A stretch of DNA of 64,000 bases from Streptomyces sp. SW4. Its GTDB lineage: Bacteria > Actinomycetota > Actinomycetes > Streptomycetales > Streptomycetaceae. Made by a program: the position numbers and the translations under genes. The stretch is from the NCBI GenBank assembly GCA_003248315.1, contig QKWM01000004.1, positions 3,283,001-3,347,000 on the forward strand, read 5' to 3'. Each line of letters starts with the position of its first letter. The first letter of the stretch is position 1. The notes under the pieces were generated by a model. The model ran no database searches. It saw nothing but the letters and a program-made list of their open reading frames with translations, and was not told the origin of the DNA. Shown piece by piece: positions 28,143 to 38,280 of the stretch.

Positions 28143-30713
28143 CTACTCGGCCGCCGCGTCCGCCGCCTGGGCCCGCAGGGCGCGTTCCACGCCGGCGCGG
28201 GACTCGGAGACGAGACGGCGCAGGGCCGCGTTCGGCTCGGCGGACGACAGCCACGCGTCCGTCCGGTCCAGCGTCTCCCGCGACACCTGCACCGACGGGT
28301 ACAGGCCCACGGCGATCTGCTGGGCCATCTCGTGCGAGCGGGACTCCCAGACGCCCTTGAGCACCTCGAAGTACTTCTCCGCGTACGGCGCCAGCAGCTC
28401 CCGCTGGTCGACCTGGACGAAGCCGGAGATCACGGCCTCCTGCACCGCGTTCGGCAGCTTGTCGGACTCCACGACCGAGGCCCACGCCTCCGCCTTGGCC
28501 TCCGGCGTCGGACGGGCCGCCCGCGCGGTGGCCGCGTGGCGCTCGCCGGCGGCCGTCCGGTCCCGCTCGTACTCGGCGGCGATCTCCGCCTCGTCGAACC
28601 GGCCCACCGCCGCGAGCCGCTGCACGAACGCCCAGCGCAGCTCGGTGTCGACGGCCAGGCCCTCCACCGACTGCGAACCGTCGAGCAGCGCCTCCAGCAG
28701 GTCCAGCTGTTCCGGCGTCCGCGCGGTCGCCGCGAAGGCGCGCGCCCAGGCCAGCTGGTGGTCGCTGCCCGGCGTGGCCGCGCGCAGGTGCGCCAGCGTC
28801 GCCTCCGTCCAGCGGGCGAGCAGCGAGTCGCGGGCCGCCGGGTCGGCGTACAGGTCGATGGCCAGCTTCACCTGGCGCTGCAGCGACTGCACCACGCCGA
28901 TGTCGGACTCCTTGCCGATGCCGGACAGCACCAGGGACAGGTAGTCGCGGGCGGCGAGTTCCGCGTCCCGGGTCATGTCCCAGGCCGAGGCCCAGCACAG
29001 GGCGCGGGGCAGGGACTCGGCGAAGTCGCCGAGGTGCTCGGTGACGAACGCCAGCGACTGCTCGTCCAGCCGGACCTTGGCGTAGGACAGGTCGTCGTCG
29101 TTGAGCAGCACGACCGCCGGGCGGCGGGTGCCGACCAGCTGCGGCACGTCCGTCAGCTCCCCGTCGACGTCCAGCTCGACGCGCTCGCCGCGCACCAGCT
29201 TGCCGCCCGGGTCGAGGTCGTAGCAGCCGATGGCGATGCGGTGCGGACGCAGCGTCGGCTCGCCCTTGGCGCCGGCCGGGAGCGCCGGGGCCTCCTGCCG
29301 GATGGCGAAGGAGGTGATGTTCCCCTCGGCGTCCGTGTCGATCACCGGGCGCAGCACGTTGATGCCCGCCGTCTCCAGCCACGCCTTCGACCAGGTCTTC
29401 AGGTCCCGCCCCGAGGTCTCCTCCAGGGCGCCCAGCAGGTCGGACAGGCGCGTGTTGCCGTAGGCGTGGCGCTTGAAGTAGGCCTGCACGCCCCGGAAGA
29501 ACTCGTCCTCGCCGACGTAGGCGACGAGCTGCTTCAGCACGGAGGCGCCCTTGGCGTAGGTGATGCCGTCGAAGTTGACGAGCACGTCGTCCAGGTCGCC
29601 GATGTCCGCCATGATCGGGTGGGTGGACGGCAGCTGGTCCTGCCGGTAGGCCCAGGTCTTCATGGAGTTGGCGAACGTCGTCCACGAGTGCGGCCAGCGC
29701 GAGCCGGGCGCCGCCGCCTGGCAGGCGATGGAGGTGTAGGTGGCGAACGACTCGTTCAGCCACAGGTCGTTCCACCACTCCATCGTCACGAGGTCGCCGA
29801 ACCACATGTGGGCCAGCTCGTGCAGGATGGTCTCGGCGCGCATCTCGTACGCCGCGTCCGTCACCTTGGACCGGAAGACGTACTGGTCGCGGATGGTGAC
29901 CGCGCCCGCGTTCTCCATCGCGCCCGCGTTGAACTCGGGCACGAACAGCTGGTCGTACTTCTCGAACGGGTACGCGTAGTCGAACTTCTCCTGGAACCAG
30001 TCGAAGCCCTGCCGGGTCACCTCGAAGATCGCGTCCGCGTCGAGGTGCTCGGCGAGCGAGGGACGGCAGTAGATGCCGAGCGGCACGGACTGGCCGTCCT
30101 TCTCGTACACGCTGTGCACGGAGTGGTACGGGCCGACGATCAGGGCCGTGATGTACGTCGAGATGCGCGGCGTCGGCGCGAAGACCCAGACGTTGTCCTG
30201 GGGTTCGGGGGTGGGCGAGTTGGAGACGACCGTCCAGCCCTCGGGCGCCTTCACGGTGAACTGGAAGGTCGCCTTCAGGTCGGGCTGCTCGAAGCTCGCG
30301 AAGACCCGGCGGGCGTCCGGCACCTCGAACTGGGTGTACAGGTAGGCCTGGTCGTCGACCGGGTCGACGAACTTGTGCAGGCCCTCACCGGTGTTGGTGT
30401 ACGCGCAGTCGGCGACGACACGGAGGACGTTGCGGCCCGGCAGCAGACCGGGCAGGGCGATCCGGGAGTCCGCGAACACCTCGGCGGGGTCCAGCGCGTC
30501 CCCGTTGAGCGTGACCTCGTGGACGGCCGGCGCCACCAGGTCGATGAAGGACTCCCCGCCCTCCCCGGCCACGTCGAAGCGCACGGTGGTCACGGACCGG
30601 AAGGTGTGGCCCTCCTGCGCGCCGGAGAGATCCAGATCGATCTCGTACGAGTCAACGGTGAGCAGCTTCGCCCGCTGCTGCGCTTCTTCGCGAGTCAGGT
30701 TTGTGCCAGGCAC
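28143..30713 (-). CDS. pepN: Aminopeptidase N (M1 family), copy 1
   Basis: This intact 856-residue gene starts at the GTG at 30711-30713, preceded by GAGGAG. The M1 signature is complete: exopeptidase motif GAMEN at about residue 265 and zinc site HELAHMWFGDLVTMEWWNDL at about 298, with the distal Glu in WLNESFA. The ERAP1-like C-terminal domain ends AQAADAAAE. It removes N-terminal residues from peptides in the cytoplasm; no signal peptide is present. A second, clearly homologous gene lies at 38281-40859. In this copy the middle segment reads SIACQAAAPGSRWPHSW, which the other copy lacks. Confidence 0.96.
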   Translation of the reverse strand: MPGTNLTREEAQQRAKLLTVDSYEIDLDLSGAQEGHTFRSVTTVRFDVAGEGGESFIDLVAPAVHEVTLNGDALDPAEVFADSRIALPGLLPGRNVLRVVADCAYTNTGEGLHKFVDPVDDQAYLYTQFEVPDARRVFASFEQPDLKATFQFTVKAPEGWTVVSNSPTPEPQDNVWVFAPTPRISTYITALIVGPYHSVHSVYEKDGQSVPLGIYCRPSLAEHLDADAIFEVTRQGFDWFQEKFDYAYPFEKYDQLFVPEFNAGAMENAGAVTIRDQYVFRSKVTDAAYEMRAETILHELAHMWFGDLVTMEWWNDLWLNESFATYTSIACQAAAPGSRWPHSWTTFANSMKTWAYRQDQLPSTHPIMADIGDLDDVLVNFDGITYAKGASVLKQLVAYVGEDEFFRGVQAYFKRHAYGNTRLSDLLGALEETSGRDLKTWSKAWLETAGINVLRPVIDTDAEGNITSFAIRQEAPALPAGAKGEPTLRPHRIAIGCYDLDPGGKLVRGERVELDVDGELTDVPQLVGTRRPAVVLLNDDDLSYAKVRLDEQSLAFVTEHLGDFAESLPRALCWASAWDMTRDAELAARDYLSLVLSGIGKESDIGVVQSLQRQVKLAIDLYADPAARDSLLARWTEATLAHLRAATPGSDHQLAWARAFAATARTPEQLDLLEALLDGSQSVEGLAVDTELRWAFVQRLAAVGRFDEAEIAAEYERDRTAAGERHAATARAARPTPEAKAEAWASVVESDKLPNAVQEAVISGFVQVDQRELLAPYAEKYFEVLKGVWESRSHEMAQQIAVGLYPSVQVSRETLDRTDAWLSSAEPNAALRRLVSESRAGVERALRAQAADAAAE

Positions 30714-30825
30714 GCGGTCATCTCCTCGTGATGTGTCGGTGGCGTCATCCTTCCACGGCCACCGTGCCGAACGCGATGTCCGTTTCCCGCCGGTCAGCGG
30801 CACGGGCACGCCCCAGTCTGGGGGC

Positions 30826-31310
30826 ATGACCCACACGTACACCGCGCGCCCCGTCCCGGCGCGGACACTCAAGGAGCTGGCCGTCGCCGACGACGCCGGC
30901 CGTGCACCCGTCCCCTTCACGGACGAGGAGGGCGGAGCGCCCCTGCGCTGCTGCCTCAGGCGCAGCACACCGGGCGAGCGGATCGCCCTCGTCTCGTACG
31001 CGCCGCTGCGCCGCTGGGCGGCGGAGACCGGCGCCGACCCCGGGGCCTACGACGAGCAGGGCCCCGTCTTCGTCCACGCCGGGGAGTGCGCCGGGCCCCG
31101 GACCGGCGCCCTGCCGTTCACGAACGCCCCCGGGTGGTCCGCCGCTACTCGGCCGAGGGCCGCATCCTCGGCGGGCGGCTGGTGACGGAGCCCTCCGCGG
31201 CGGCCTTCGAGCGGGCCTTCACCGAAGCGTTCGACGGCCCGGACGTGGCGTTCGTGCACGTCCGGGCCGTCGAGTACGGCTGTTTCCTCTACGAGGTGCG
31301 AAGGCCCTGA
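30826..31310 (+). CDS. DUF1203 family protein
   Basis: The ATG at 30826 (MTHTYTARPVPARTL) begins a protein of about 161 residues after repair of one missing base near 31130. The first part has LRCCLRRSTPGERIALVSYAPL and FVHAGECAG. The second part gives VVRRYSAEGRILGG, FDGPDVAFVHVRAVEYGCF and ends YEVRRP. This matches DUF1203, a small cytoplasmic family of unknown function. The Cys pair and His residues could bind metal. It is divergent from the first pepN gene. CAGTCT ends six bases before the ATG, a weak -10 match. Confidence 0.82.
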
Positions 31311-31479
31311 CCCCGGGCCCCACCGGGGTCACAGGCCGGCACAGAAGTCACGCGCCCCGGCCGGCTCCTTCTTCACGCCCGCGTCGCCCACCACCGGGCC
31401 GATCAGGGCGGCCGCCACCAGCGGCCCGCGGCCGCGGGCGGGACGACGACGGGGCGGGGGCCGGCCACGGGTGGAGCCG

Positions 31480-32495
31480 TCAGCCCTTCAGCTCGGCCGC
31501 CACCAGTTCCGCGATCTGGACGGCGTTCAGCGCGGCGCCCTTGCGGAGGTTGTCGTTGGAGACGAACAGGGCCAGGCCGTTGTCCACGGTCTCGTCCTTG
31601 CGGATGCGGCCGACGTAGGACGGGTCCTGGCCGGCGGCCTGGAGCGGGGTCGGCACGTCGGTGACGACCACGCCCGGCGCCTCGGCCAGCAGCTCCTTGG
31701 CGCGCTCGACGCCGATCGGGCGGGCGAAGCGGGCGTTGACCTGGAGGGAGTGGCCGGTGAAGACGGGCACGCGCACACAGGTGCCGGAGACCTTCAGGCC
31801 GGGGATCTCCAGGATCTTGCGGGACTCGTGGCGGAGCTTCTGCTCCTCGTCGGTCTCGTTCAGGCCGTCGTCGACGATCGACCCGGCCATCGGCAGCACG
31901 TTGTACGCGATCGGCGCGATGTACTTCTCCGGCTGCGGGAACGTGGCGGCGCCGCCGTCGTGCGTGAGCTTCGGGCGTCCTCGCCGACCTTCTTGACCTG
32001 CTCGAACAGCTCGTCGACGCCCGCGAGGCCGGAGCCGGACACCGCCTGGTAGGTGGCGACGACGAGGGCTTCGAGGCCCGCCTCGGCGTGCAGCGGGCGC
32101 AGCACCGGCATCGCGGCCATGGTGGTGCAGTTCGGGTTGGCGATGATGCCCTTGGGGCGGTTCCGGATCGCGTGCGGGTTCACCTCGGACACCACCAGCG
32201 GCACGTCCGGGTCCCGGCGCCAGGCCGAGGAGTTGTCGATCACGACCGCGCCCTGGGAGGCGACCTTCTCGGCCAGCGCCTTCGAGGTCGCGCCGCCCGC
32301 GGAGAACAGCACGATGTCCAGCCCGGAGTAGTCGGCGGTCGCCGCGTCCTCCACCGTCACGCCGTCCAGGTCCCGGCCCGCGCTGCGGGCGGACGCGAAC
32401 AGACGCAGCTCGTCGACCGGGAAGTTGCGCTCCGTGAGAATCCTGCGCATGACCGTGCCGACCTGACCGGTGGCTCCGACGATTCCGATCCTCAC
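31480..32495 (-). CDS. asd: Aspartate-semialdehyde dehydrogenase
   Basis: The GTG at 32493-32495 starts VRIGIVGATGQVGTVM, the N-terminal NADP-binding fold. ASADH features follow: FSAGGATSKALAE, VIDNSSAWRRDPDVPLVVSEVN, the active-site Cys in IANPNCTTMAAMP, and GTCVRVPVFTGHSLQVN with the catalytic His. The enzyme makes L-aspartate semialdehyde for lysine, diaminopimelate, threonine and methionine, and is normally essential. One base is missing from the CCC run near 31978 (GAGGACGCCCGAAG). Restoring it gives KVGEDAPKLTHDGG and 338 residues. In a living cell this gene cannot be broken, which is one of the best signs that the frame breaks are sequence errors. Confidence 0.95.
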
Positions 32496-32896
32496 GACGA
32501 CTCCCTTTCGTGACTTGCGTGTGCCCGCCTTGTGCGGCCGGGGCTTTTCCATCATGCGGCCTTCCCCGGCCCACCTGTCCAATTCTTTGGCCGGTGAGCC
32601 CACGGGATGGGACGCCGCGGCTCGGACGGCGGACGCGGTCCTTCTGTCTCCACCCCTGCCGAGCTGCAGATATTGCCCCCGACAGGGCCCCGCGCCGCAA
32701 GCTGTGCTGCCTCGCCCCTGCCCCTTTCCCCGCGGGCCACACCCGGTGTGACGTACGCCTCGCCGGGCCTGCCGGGCCCGCGGCGAGGCGTTTCGCCGTC
32801 CCCCGCGTCATGGGGAGCGGGCGGACACGGCGAAGGGGCGGGCGCCCACCGGACGCCCGCCCCCCGGGCCCGCGCGGGGCCCGTGCCGTACCGGAC
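32496..32896. other. Intergenic region between asd and the subtilase gene
   Basis: 401 bp without a supportable gene. It should hold the promoter of asd (minus strand) near its right flank of that gene, around 32500-32650, where GC is lowest (TGCAGATATTGCC at 32665). Its other end carries the terminator of the subtilase gene. Confidence 0.5.
32835..32863. terminator. 10-bp perfect stem after the subtilase gene
   Basis: GGGGCGGGCG (32835-32844) pairs with CGCCCGCCCC (32854-32863) across a 9-nt loop, 34 bp beyond the subtilase stop codon. Confidence 0.65.
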
Positions 32897-35800
32897 CTAC
32901 GGCACGACCTTCTCGATCGCCACGCTGCCCGCGCCCGCGACCGTGCCGCGCGCGTTGACCAGCCGGACCTGGCCGAAGAACGCCCGGCCCTCGGGAGCGG
33001 CGGCGCGCACGGTGACGCTCGCCGACACCGTCGCCGACTCGCCCGTGCCGAGCCGCACCGGCGCCGCCCCGTCCACCGAGACCTCGCCGAGGGAGCCGGC
33101 GAAGTACACGTCCCGGTAGTCGTACGCCGTCGAGCCGGACGGGATCGCGTAGCCGAAGACCTGCACGGTGTACGTGCCGGCGGCCGGCTTCGGCACCGAC
33201 ACCGACTCCTCGGAGTCGCCGTCGGCGGACTGCCCGACCACCTTGCCGTCCTTGTCGAGGACGGTCAGGTCGAGGTCGGCGGCGGCGTCGGAGACACCGC
33301 CGATGACGACGTCCAGCGACTCGGCGCCCGCGGGCACCTCCACCGTGGTGGTGTGCGTCTCACCCGGCTTGATCGTCGGGCGGGTCGTCCGGGCGGAGCC
33401 CAGGGGCCGCCGGCCGGCTTGCCGTCGATCGGGGCGAACCGGTTGGTCACCTTCCAGGAGGCGTCGACCGGCGTGCCCACCTCGGCCTCGGGCACCGTGA
33501 CGACCTCCGGCTCGAAGTCGGCGCCGAGCACGGTGACGTCCAGCTCGTAGGGGTTGTCCAGCAGCGGCGAGGTGCGCCGCGACTCGACCTCGATCTCCCA
33601 GACGCCGGGCTGCGGGTCGGCGTAGGCGCGCACGTCGGGCCGGCAGCCGTTGCCGTCGAGATAGTTGTTGTAGCAGTACGGCGTGGAGGTGGTGTCGGCC
33701 GGGACGCCGTACGGGTGGATGGCGATGAACCGGGTCTGGCTCTTGTCCTTCAGACCGCCGATCGCCACCTCCAGGGTCTTCGCGCCCTCGGGGACGGTCA
33801 CGAAGTACGACTCGGTGCTGTTGCGCTGCACGGAGCCGGAGGCGGAGAAGCCGCGCTCCAGCGGGGCCGCGGCCACCACCGTGGTCATGACCTGCTTGTC
33901 GACGCCCTCGGTGCGCGGGTCGTCGACCTCCAGCACGGCGCTCTTGAGGCCCTGCGACCGCGGACGGGCCTCGACGGTGACGGCCACCGGCTCGTTCAGC
34001 GGCAGCCGCACCTCGTCGGAGCCGACGATCCGGAAGGTGCCCCCGGCGTTGTTCTCGAAGTCCAGCTCGTGCCGGATCGCCCGGTCCGCGCCGGAGGTGC
34101 GGGTGACGGTGATGGTGTAGCGCTTCTTCTCGCCGGCCTTCAGTCCGCCCTCGCGGTCGTACAGGCCGGTGCCGTGACCGGGCTTCTTCAGGAACTGGTC
34201 GATCGCGGTGTCGACCGGCGCCTCGACCGTGTACTCGTGCGCGGTGGCGCCGTCGCGGATCGCCTCCCAGGCGTCCACCACGTCGATCAGGCCGGCGCCC
34301 TGCTCGTACGCCTGCACGCCCTTGATCTGGTCGGCGGTCGACGTCAGCGCGGTGCGCAGCTTCGCCGGGGTGAGGTCGATGCCCTTCTGCTTCGCCGCGG
34401 ACAGCAGCAGCGCGGCCGCGCCGGCGGCCTGCGGGGAGGCCATCGAGGTGCCCTGGAGCATGCCGTAGCCGGCGGGCAGGTCGTACCCCGCCTCCGGGAC
34501 CGGCTGGCCGGGCACCCAGGTCTGGATGGTGTTGATGGCGGCGCCGGGCGCGGCCAGGGTCGGGGCGAACCCGCCGTCCTCACGCGGGCCGCGCGAGGAG
34601 AACGGCATCATGGCGTACTTCTTCTCCACCACGGAGCCGTAGTTGGCCGCCCAGGTCTCCTTGGAGGCGGACGCGCCGACCGAGATGACCTTGTCGGCCA
34701 GGGACGGGTCGCCGATGGTGTTGGCGCCGGGGCCGGAGTTGCCGGCGGAGATCACCAGCTGGACGCCGTAGGTGTCGATGAGCCGCGTGTACAGCTCGGC
34801 ACGGGCGTTGTTGCCGTCGTTGAGCGCGGGCAGGCCGCCGATCGACATGTTGACGATGTCGACGCCGCGGTTGACGACGAGGTCGATCATGCCCTCGGTG
34901 AGCGCGACGTTGGTGCAGCCGCCGGACCAGGTGCAGGCGCGGGAGGAGACCAGCTTGGCGCCGGGCGCCGCGCCGTTCATCCTGCCGCCGAACAGGCCGT
35001 TGGCGGCGGTGATGCCGGCCACGTGCGAGCCGTGCGAGCCCTCGATGACGCCGATGTTGACGAAGTCGGCCTTGGCGCCGGAGGGGTTGTGGACGACGTC
35101 CTTGCGGATCTCGACCACGAACGGCTGGCGCTCGGCCACGTCGGTGGACGGGTCGTCGGTGCCGAAGTAGCCGACCTGGAAGCCGTCCTTGTACGGCTTC
35201 ATGGGGCGTCGTCGGTGAAGTCGTTGTTGTCGTTCAGGTCGACGCGGACCGTGCCGGCCGCCGGGTCGTACAGCATGCCCCAGACGTCGGTGGTGTCGCC
35301 GTCCCGGTTGGCGTCGCCGTTCGCGTCTCCGCCGACCGTGTAGGACTCGCGGAAGGCGTTGACCCGGTACGAGCCCGCGGGCGCCTTCCAGCTCTCGCCG
35401 CCGTAGGTGAAGGCGGGCCCGGAGACGGAGGTGGTCATGGGGCGCCAGGTGCGGTCGCCGTCGACGACCGGGTCGGTGGCGGTCACCCAGTCGACGATCT
35501 TGCGTTCGCCGGTGGTGGTCTTCTGCAGCGCCGGGTGGGCGAGGTCGACGCCGGAGTCGAGGATGCCGATGGTGATGCCGCGGCCGTCCGCCTTCGGGTT
35601 CTTCTTCACGAAGTCGACGGCGCCCGTCTCGTGGGACGGGTTGTACGGGTTCTCGGCGGGGGTCCGGCGGTCCGGCCCGGAGTAGCCGCCCTCGGCGGCC
35701 CTGGGGGCGCCCTCGGCGCGGTCGGCGCGCGGCGTCGGGTCGTCGAGCGGGATCTCCTCGCGCAGGTCGATGCCGTGCACGGCGGAGAGCTTGGCGGCGG

Positions 35801-36198
35801 CGGCGATGGCCGCGTCGGCCCGGCCGGTGGGGACCGTGGCCCGGACGTAGCCGAGCTTGTCGTAGGTGCGGCCCACGGTGCCGCCCTCGACGGCGTCCAG
35901 CTGCTTCGCGACCTGCTCGGTGCCGCCGGGCGCGGTGGCGATCATCATGGTGACGTTCTTCTCGCCGTCGGCCTTCGCCTCGGCGAGGAGCTCCGCGTCG
36001 TCGGAACCGAGCTTGTCGTGGGCGGACTTGGCCGTCTCGTCGGCGGGGACGGTCGCGGCGGTCCCGGCCGGGTCGTCGGCGGCGAGGGCCAGGGGATCGG
36101 TCCGGCCGCGGACAGCGCGGCGACGAGACCGGCGGCCACGGCGACACGGGCCACGCGTCTCGCGGCCGGTATCGCCTCACGCTGGGGGAGTGGGTCAT
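32897..36198 (-). CDS. Secreted subtilisin-family (S8) serine protease with C-terminal beta domains
   Basis: The restored protein is about 1101 residues. It starts at the ATG at 36196-36198 (MTHSPQREAIPAARR) after AAGGGA; its signal peptide helix is VAVAAGLVAALSAAG. A propeptide follows. The catalytic triad is Asp in GILDSGVDLAHP (about 212), His in GSHGSHVAGI (about 386) and Ser in GTSMASPQAAG (about 583). The gap between Asp and His is large and holds an Asp/Asn-rich stretch (GDANGDANRDGD) like a calcium loop. The C-terminus has several beta domains, including PPC-like ones (GAKTLEVAIGGL, AESLDVVIGGVS). Four missing C bases (near 36187, 36092, 35203, 33404) break the frame. Repair gives 1102 codons. 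It is probably an extracellular peptidase feeding the nearby aminopeptidases. Confidence 0.93.
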
Positions 36199-36417
36199 CG
36201 GCATCCCTTGGGTAAAGGAACGTTCGGGGAACGACCGGAGCCGACCGGCCCTGGCCGTGGCGGTCCGGAATACGATCCCGGACGATCGCCGAGCTTTACG
36301 CAAGGCGCACGTCTTTGGGGAGAGTTGACCGAATCGCAATGGATGCATGGGGAAAACCCCGATGCTCTTATCCGGACAGGACCCCGCGAAGGCACCAAGT
36401 CACCGGCCGGGCCGGGG

Positions 36418-36432
36418 TAACGTCCCGGCGTG
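36418..36432 (+). promoter_or_regulatory. Candidate leaderless promoter (TAACGT, 6 nt, GTG)
   Basis: TAACGT at 36418-36423 ends six bases before the GTG of the Nudix gene at 36430. No ribosome site is present in CCCGGC. Confidence 0.5.
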
Positions 36433-36897
36433 CGACAGACGTTGAGGGTGGCGGCCTACGCCGTGGTGGTGCGCGACGGCCGGCTCCTGCTCGCCCGGTC
36501 CCCGGGGCCGGGAGGGGTCCCCGAGTGGGTGATGCCGGGCGGGGGCATGGAGCACGGCGAGGACCCCTGCGACACCGTGCGGCGGGAGGTCGAGGAGGAG
36601 ACCGGCTACCGGATCGAGGTCACCGGACTGCTCGGCGTCGACTCCCTCCGCCGCCCGCTCCCCGGCCGCCTGGGCCGCAGCGTCGACCACCACGCCGTAC
36701 GGCTCGTCTACGAGGGCCGCGTCACCGGCGGTGACCTCCGCAACGAGGTGAACGGCTCCACCGACCTGGCCGCCTGGCAGCCCCTGGACGGCGTCCCCGG
36801 ACTGGTCCGCGTCCCCCTGGTCGACACCGCGCTGCGCCTGTGGCGGGAGCGGCCGGCGACGGGGCGTCTCACCGGCCCGCCCCCGAAGACGGACTGA
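36430..36897 (+). CDS. Nudix hydrolase
   Basis: This intact 155-residue gene starts at GTG (VRQTLRVAAYAVVV). The Nudix box is complete: GGGMEHGEDPCDTVRREVEE then ETGY, matching G-x5-E-x7-REVxEExG. Ahead of it lies LLLARSPGPGGVPEWVMPGG. Nudix enzymes hydrolyse nucleoside diphosphates linked to another group, using Mg2+ on the box glutamates. The substrate is not predictable. It is a single gene, divergent from the subtilase and convergent with the AbiEi/DUF559-type gene. Confidence 0.93.
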   Translation: MRQTLRVAAYAVVVRDGRLLLARSPGPGGVPEWVMPGGGMEHGEDPCDTVRREVEEETGYRIEVTGLLGVDSLRRPLPGRLGRSVDHHAVRLVYEGRVTGGDLRNEVNGSTDLAAWQPLDGVPGLVRVPLVDTALRLWRERPATGRLTGPPPKTD

Positions 36898-36997
36898 GTC
36901 CCGGGCACCGGCCGGGACGACGGGGGAGGGCAGCGAGGAGGGGCCGCCGGTGCTCCGGCGGCCCCTCCTCTCCCTCCTGGCGCTGCCCGGTCCGTCA

Positions 36998-38036
36998 CTA
37001 CCGGGGCAGCACCACGACGTACGCGGCGGGTTCCCGGTCCGCCGCCGCCATCAACGCCGTACGCACCACCGCCGCCTGCTGCTCCAGCGAGTCGCGGAGC
37101 TTGCGGGGCGTCAGGTGGACGACCGTGATCCCCAGCCTTTCCAAGTGCTCGCGCTTGCGCGTGTATTCCGACCACAGCGCGTCCTCGTCGTGCGTGCCGC
37201 CCTGCCGGTGGGCGCGGGTGTCCAGCTCGACGGCGACCGCGTGCTCCGGCCAGTAGGCGTCCAGGCCGCCCAGGTGGGGCCCGCCCGGGAGCCGCAGGTC
37301 GACGTTCCACACCGGTTCCGGCAGACCGTGCTCGCGCACCATCCGGTACAGCCGGTCCTCGGCGAGCGCCCGCCCCTCGGCCAGCAGCGTGTCCACCGCG
37401 TCCACCACGTGCGGCCGGTTCAGCAGCCGGGCCCGGTTCAGCTCCCGCACCACCGCGGCCGGTTCGCAGTGCCCGCCGCGCACCGCCTCCGTCAGCAGCC
37501 GGCGCACCGCCCCCGCGTCCGTCAGCTCGGCCACCGCGTCGGCCAGGGCGCGCGCGACCGGCGCCACCGGAACCCCGGTGACCTGCTCCGCGACGGGCAG
37601 GGCGGCCGTGCGCACGATCCGCGCGCAGCCCGCCGACCGCAGCCGGCGAAGCCGGGGGACGAGGACGTCGAAGGTGTCCAGGGACGGCAGCGGGGGAGCG
37701 GAGGCGAACCCGTGCAGGGTCAGCGCGGCCAGCCCCGTGATCATCGCCTCCGGTCCGGCCTGCGGCCCGCCCCGGGCTGCGCGGGGACGGCGGTGCCGCC
37801 CTCCCGGGACGCGTACAGCAGCACCGCGTGCAGCCGCTCCTCGCTGGTCGGCGGCCCCGGGTGGAGCAGGACGACGCCGGGGAGCAGCTGCTGCCAGGGC
37901 CCGCCCGGCCGGCACTGCGCGTCGGTCTCGGCGGCGGAGACGCCGTGCGCGCGCAGCTGAGCGGCGGTCAGCACGCCGGGCCGGCCGGCGGCGAGGTCGT
38001 GCAGGGGCGGGGCGAGAGCGGGGTGTTGTGGGTCAT
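36998..38036 (-). CDS. AbiEi-type winged helix plus DUF559 (PD-(D/E)XK-like) protein
   Basis: The restored protein is about 346 residues, starting at the ATG at 38034-38036 (MTHNTPALAPPLHD). The N-terminal 80 residues (VLTAAQLRAHGVSAAE, GVVLLHPGPPTSEERLHAV) resemble the AbiEi antitoxin-type winged helix. The C-terminus resembles DUF559/Vsr-like nucleases: GLDAYWPEHAVAVELDTRA with D and ExD, then YTRKREHLERLGITVVHLTP. Such fusions are common in actinobacteria as single genes with no toxin next to them, as here. Nuclease activity and any antitoxin role are unproven. Two missing bases (near 38015 and 37785) break the frame. Confidence 0.75.
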
Positions 38037-38195
38037 GACCGGGGACTTCCCGCCCGCGATCCGGCCTGTAACCGCTGTTACACGCCCGTCGACAAATACG
38101 GACAACGCTGCCCTAAAGGACGGGTGTTCGGATGCCGAAAACCCCTGGTCCGTTCGGGGTCACGGCCCGGGTTACGGCCCCTTTTGTAACGTTGA

Positions 38196-38235
38196 CGGAA
38201 CGCCCAATCCTTGGCCAAGGCATGAGGGCGTTCCG
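38196..38235. terminator. 10-bp inverted repeat with an inner palindrome
   Basis: CGGAACGCCC (38196-38205) pairs with GGGCGTTCCG (38226-38235). The 20-nt loop contains CCTTGGCCAAGG (38209-38220), itself a perfect palindrome. It lies 46 bp beyond the stop of the second aminopeptidase gene and may be its terminator. The inner palindrome could also be a protein site for the leftward AbiEi-type gene. Confidence 0.5.
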
Positions 38236-38280
38236 GCACGCTCCACGGGGTGCGGGCCGGCCCCCGCACCCCCTTCGGGA

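Noticed and set aside
31329..31479. Short minus-strand open stretch ending VVGDAGVKKEPAGARDFCAGL, read in pieces, after asd
   Set aside because: No start codon with a ribosome site is found, the upstream part overlaps asd and is Arg/Pro-rich, and I know no homologue. It could be a small protein, but support is too weak to list.
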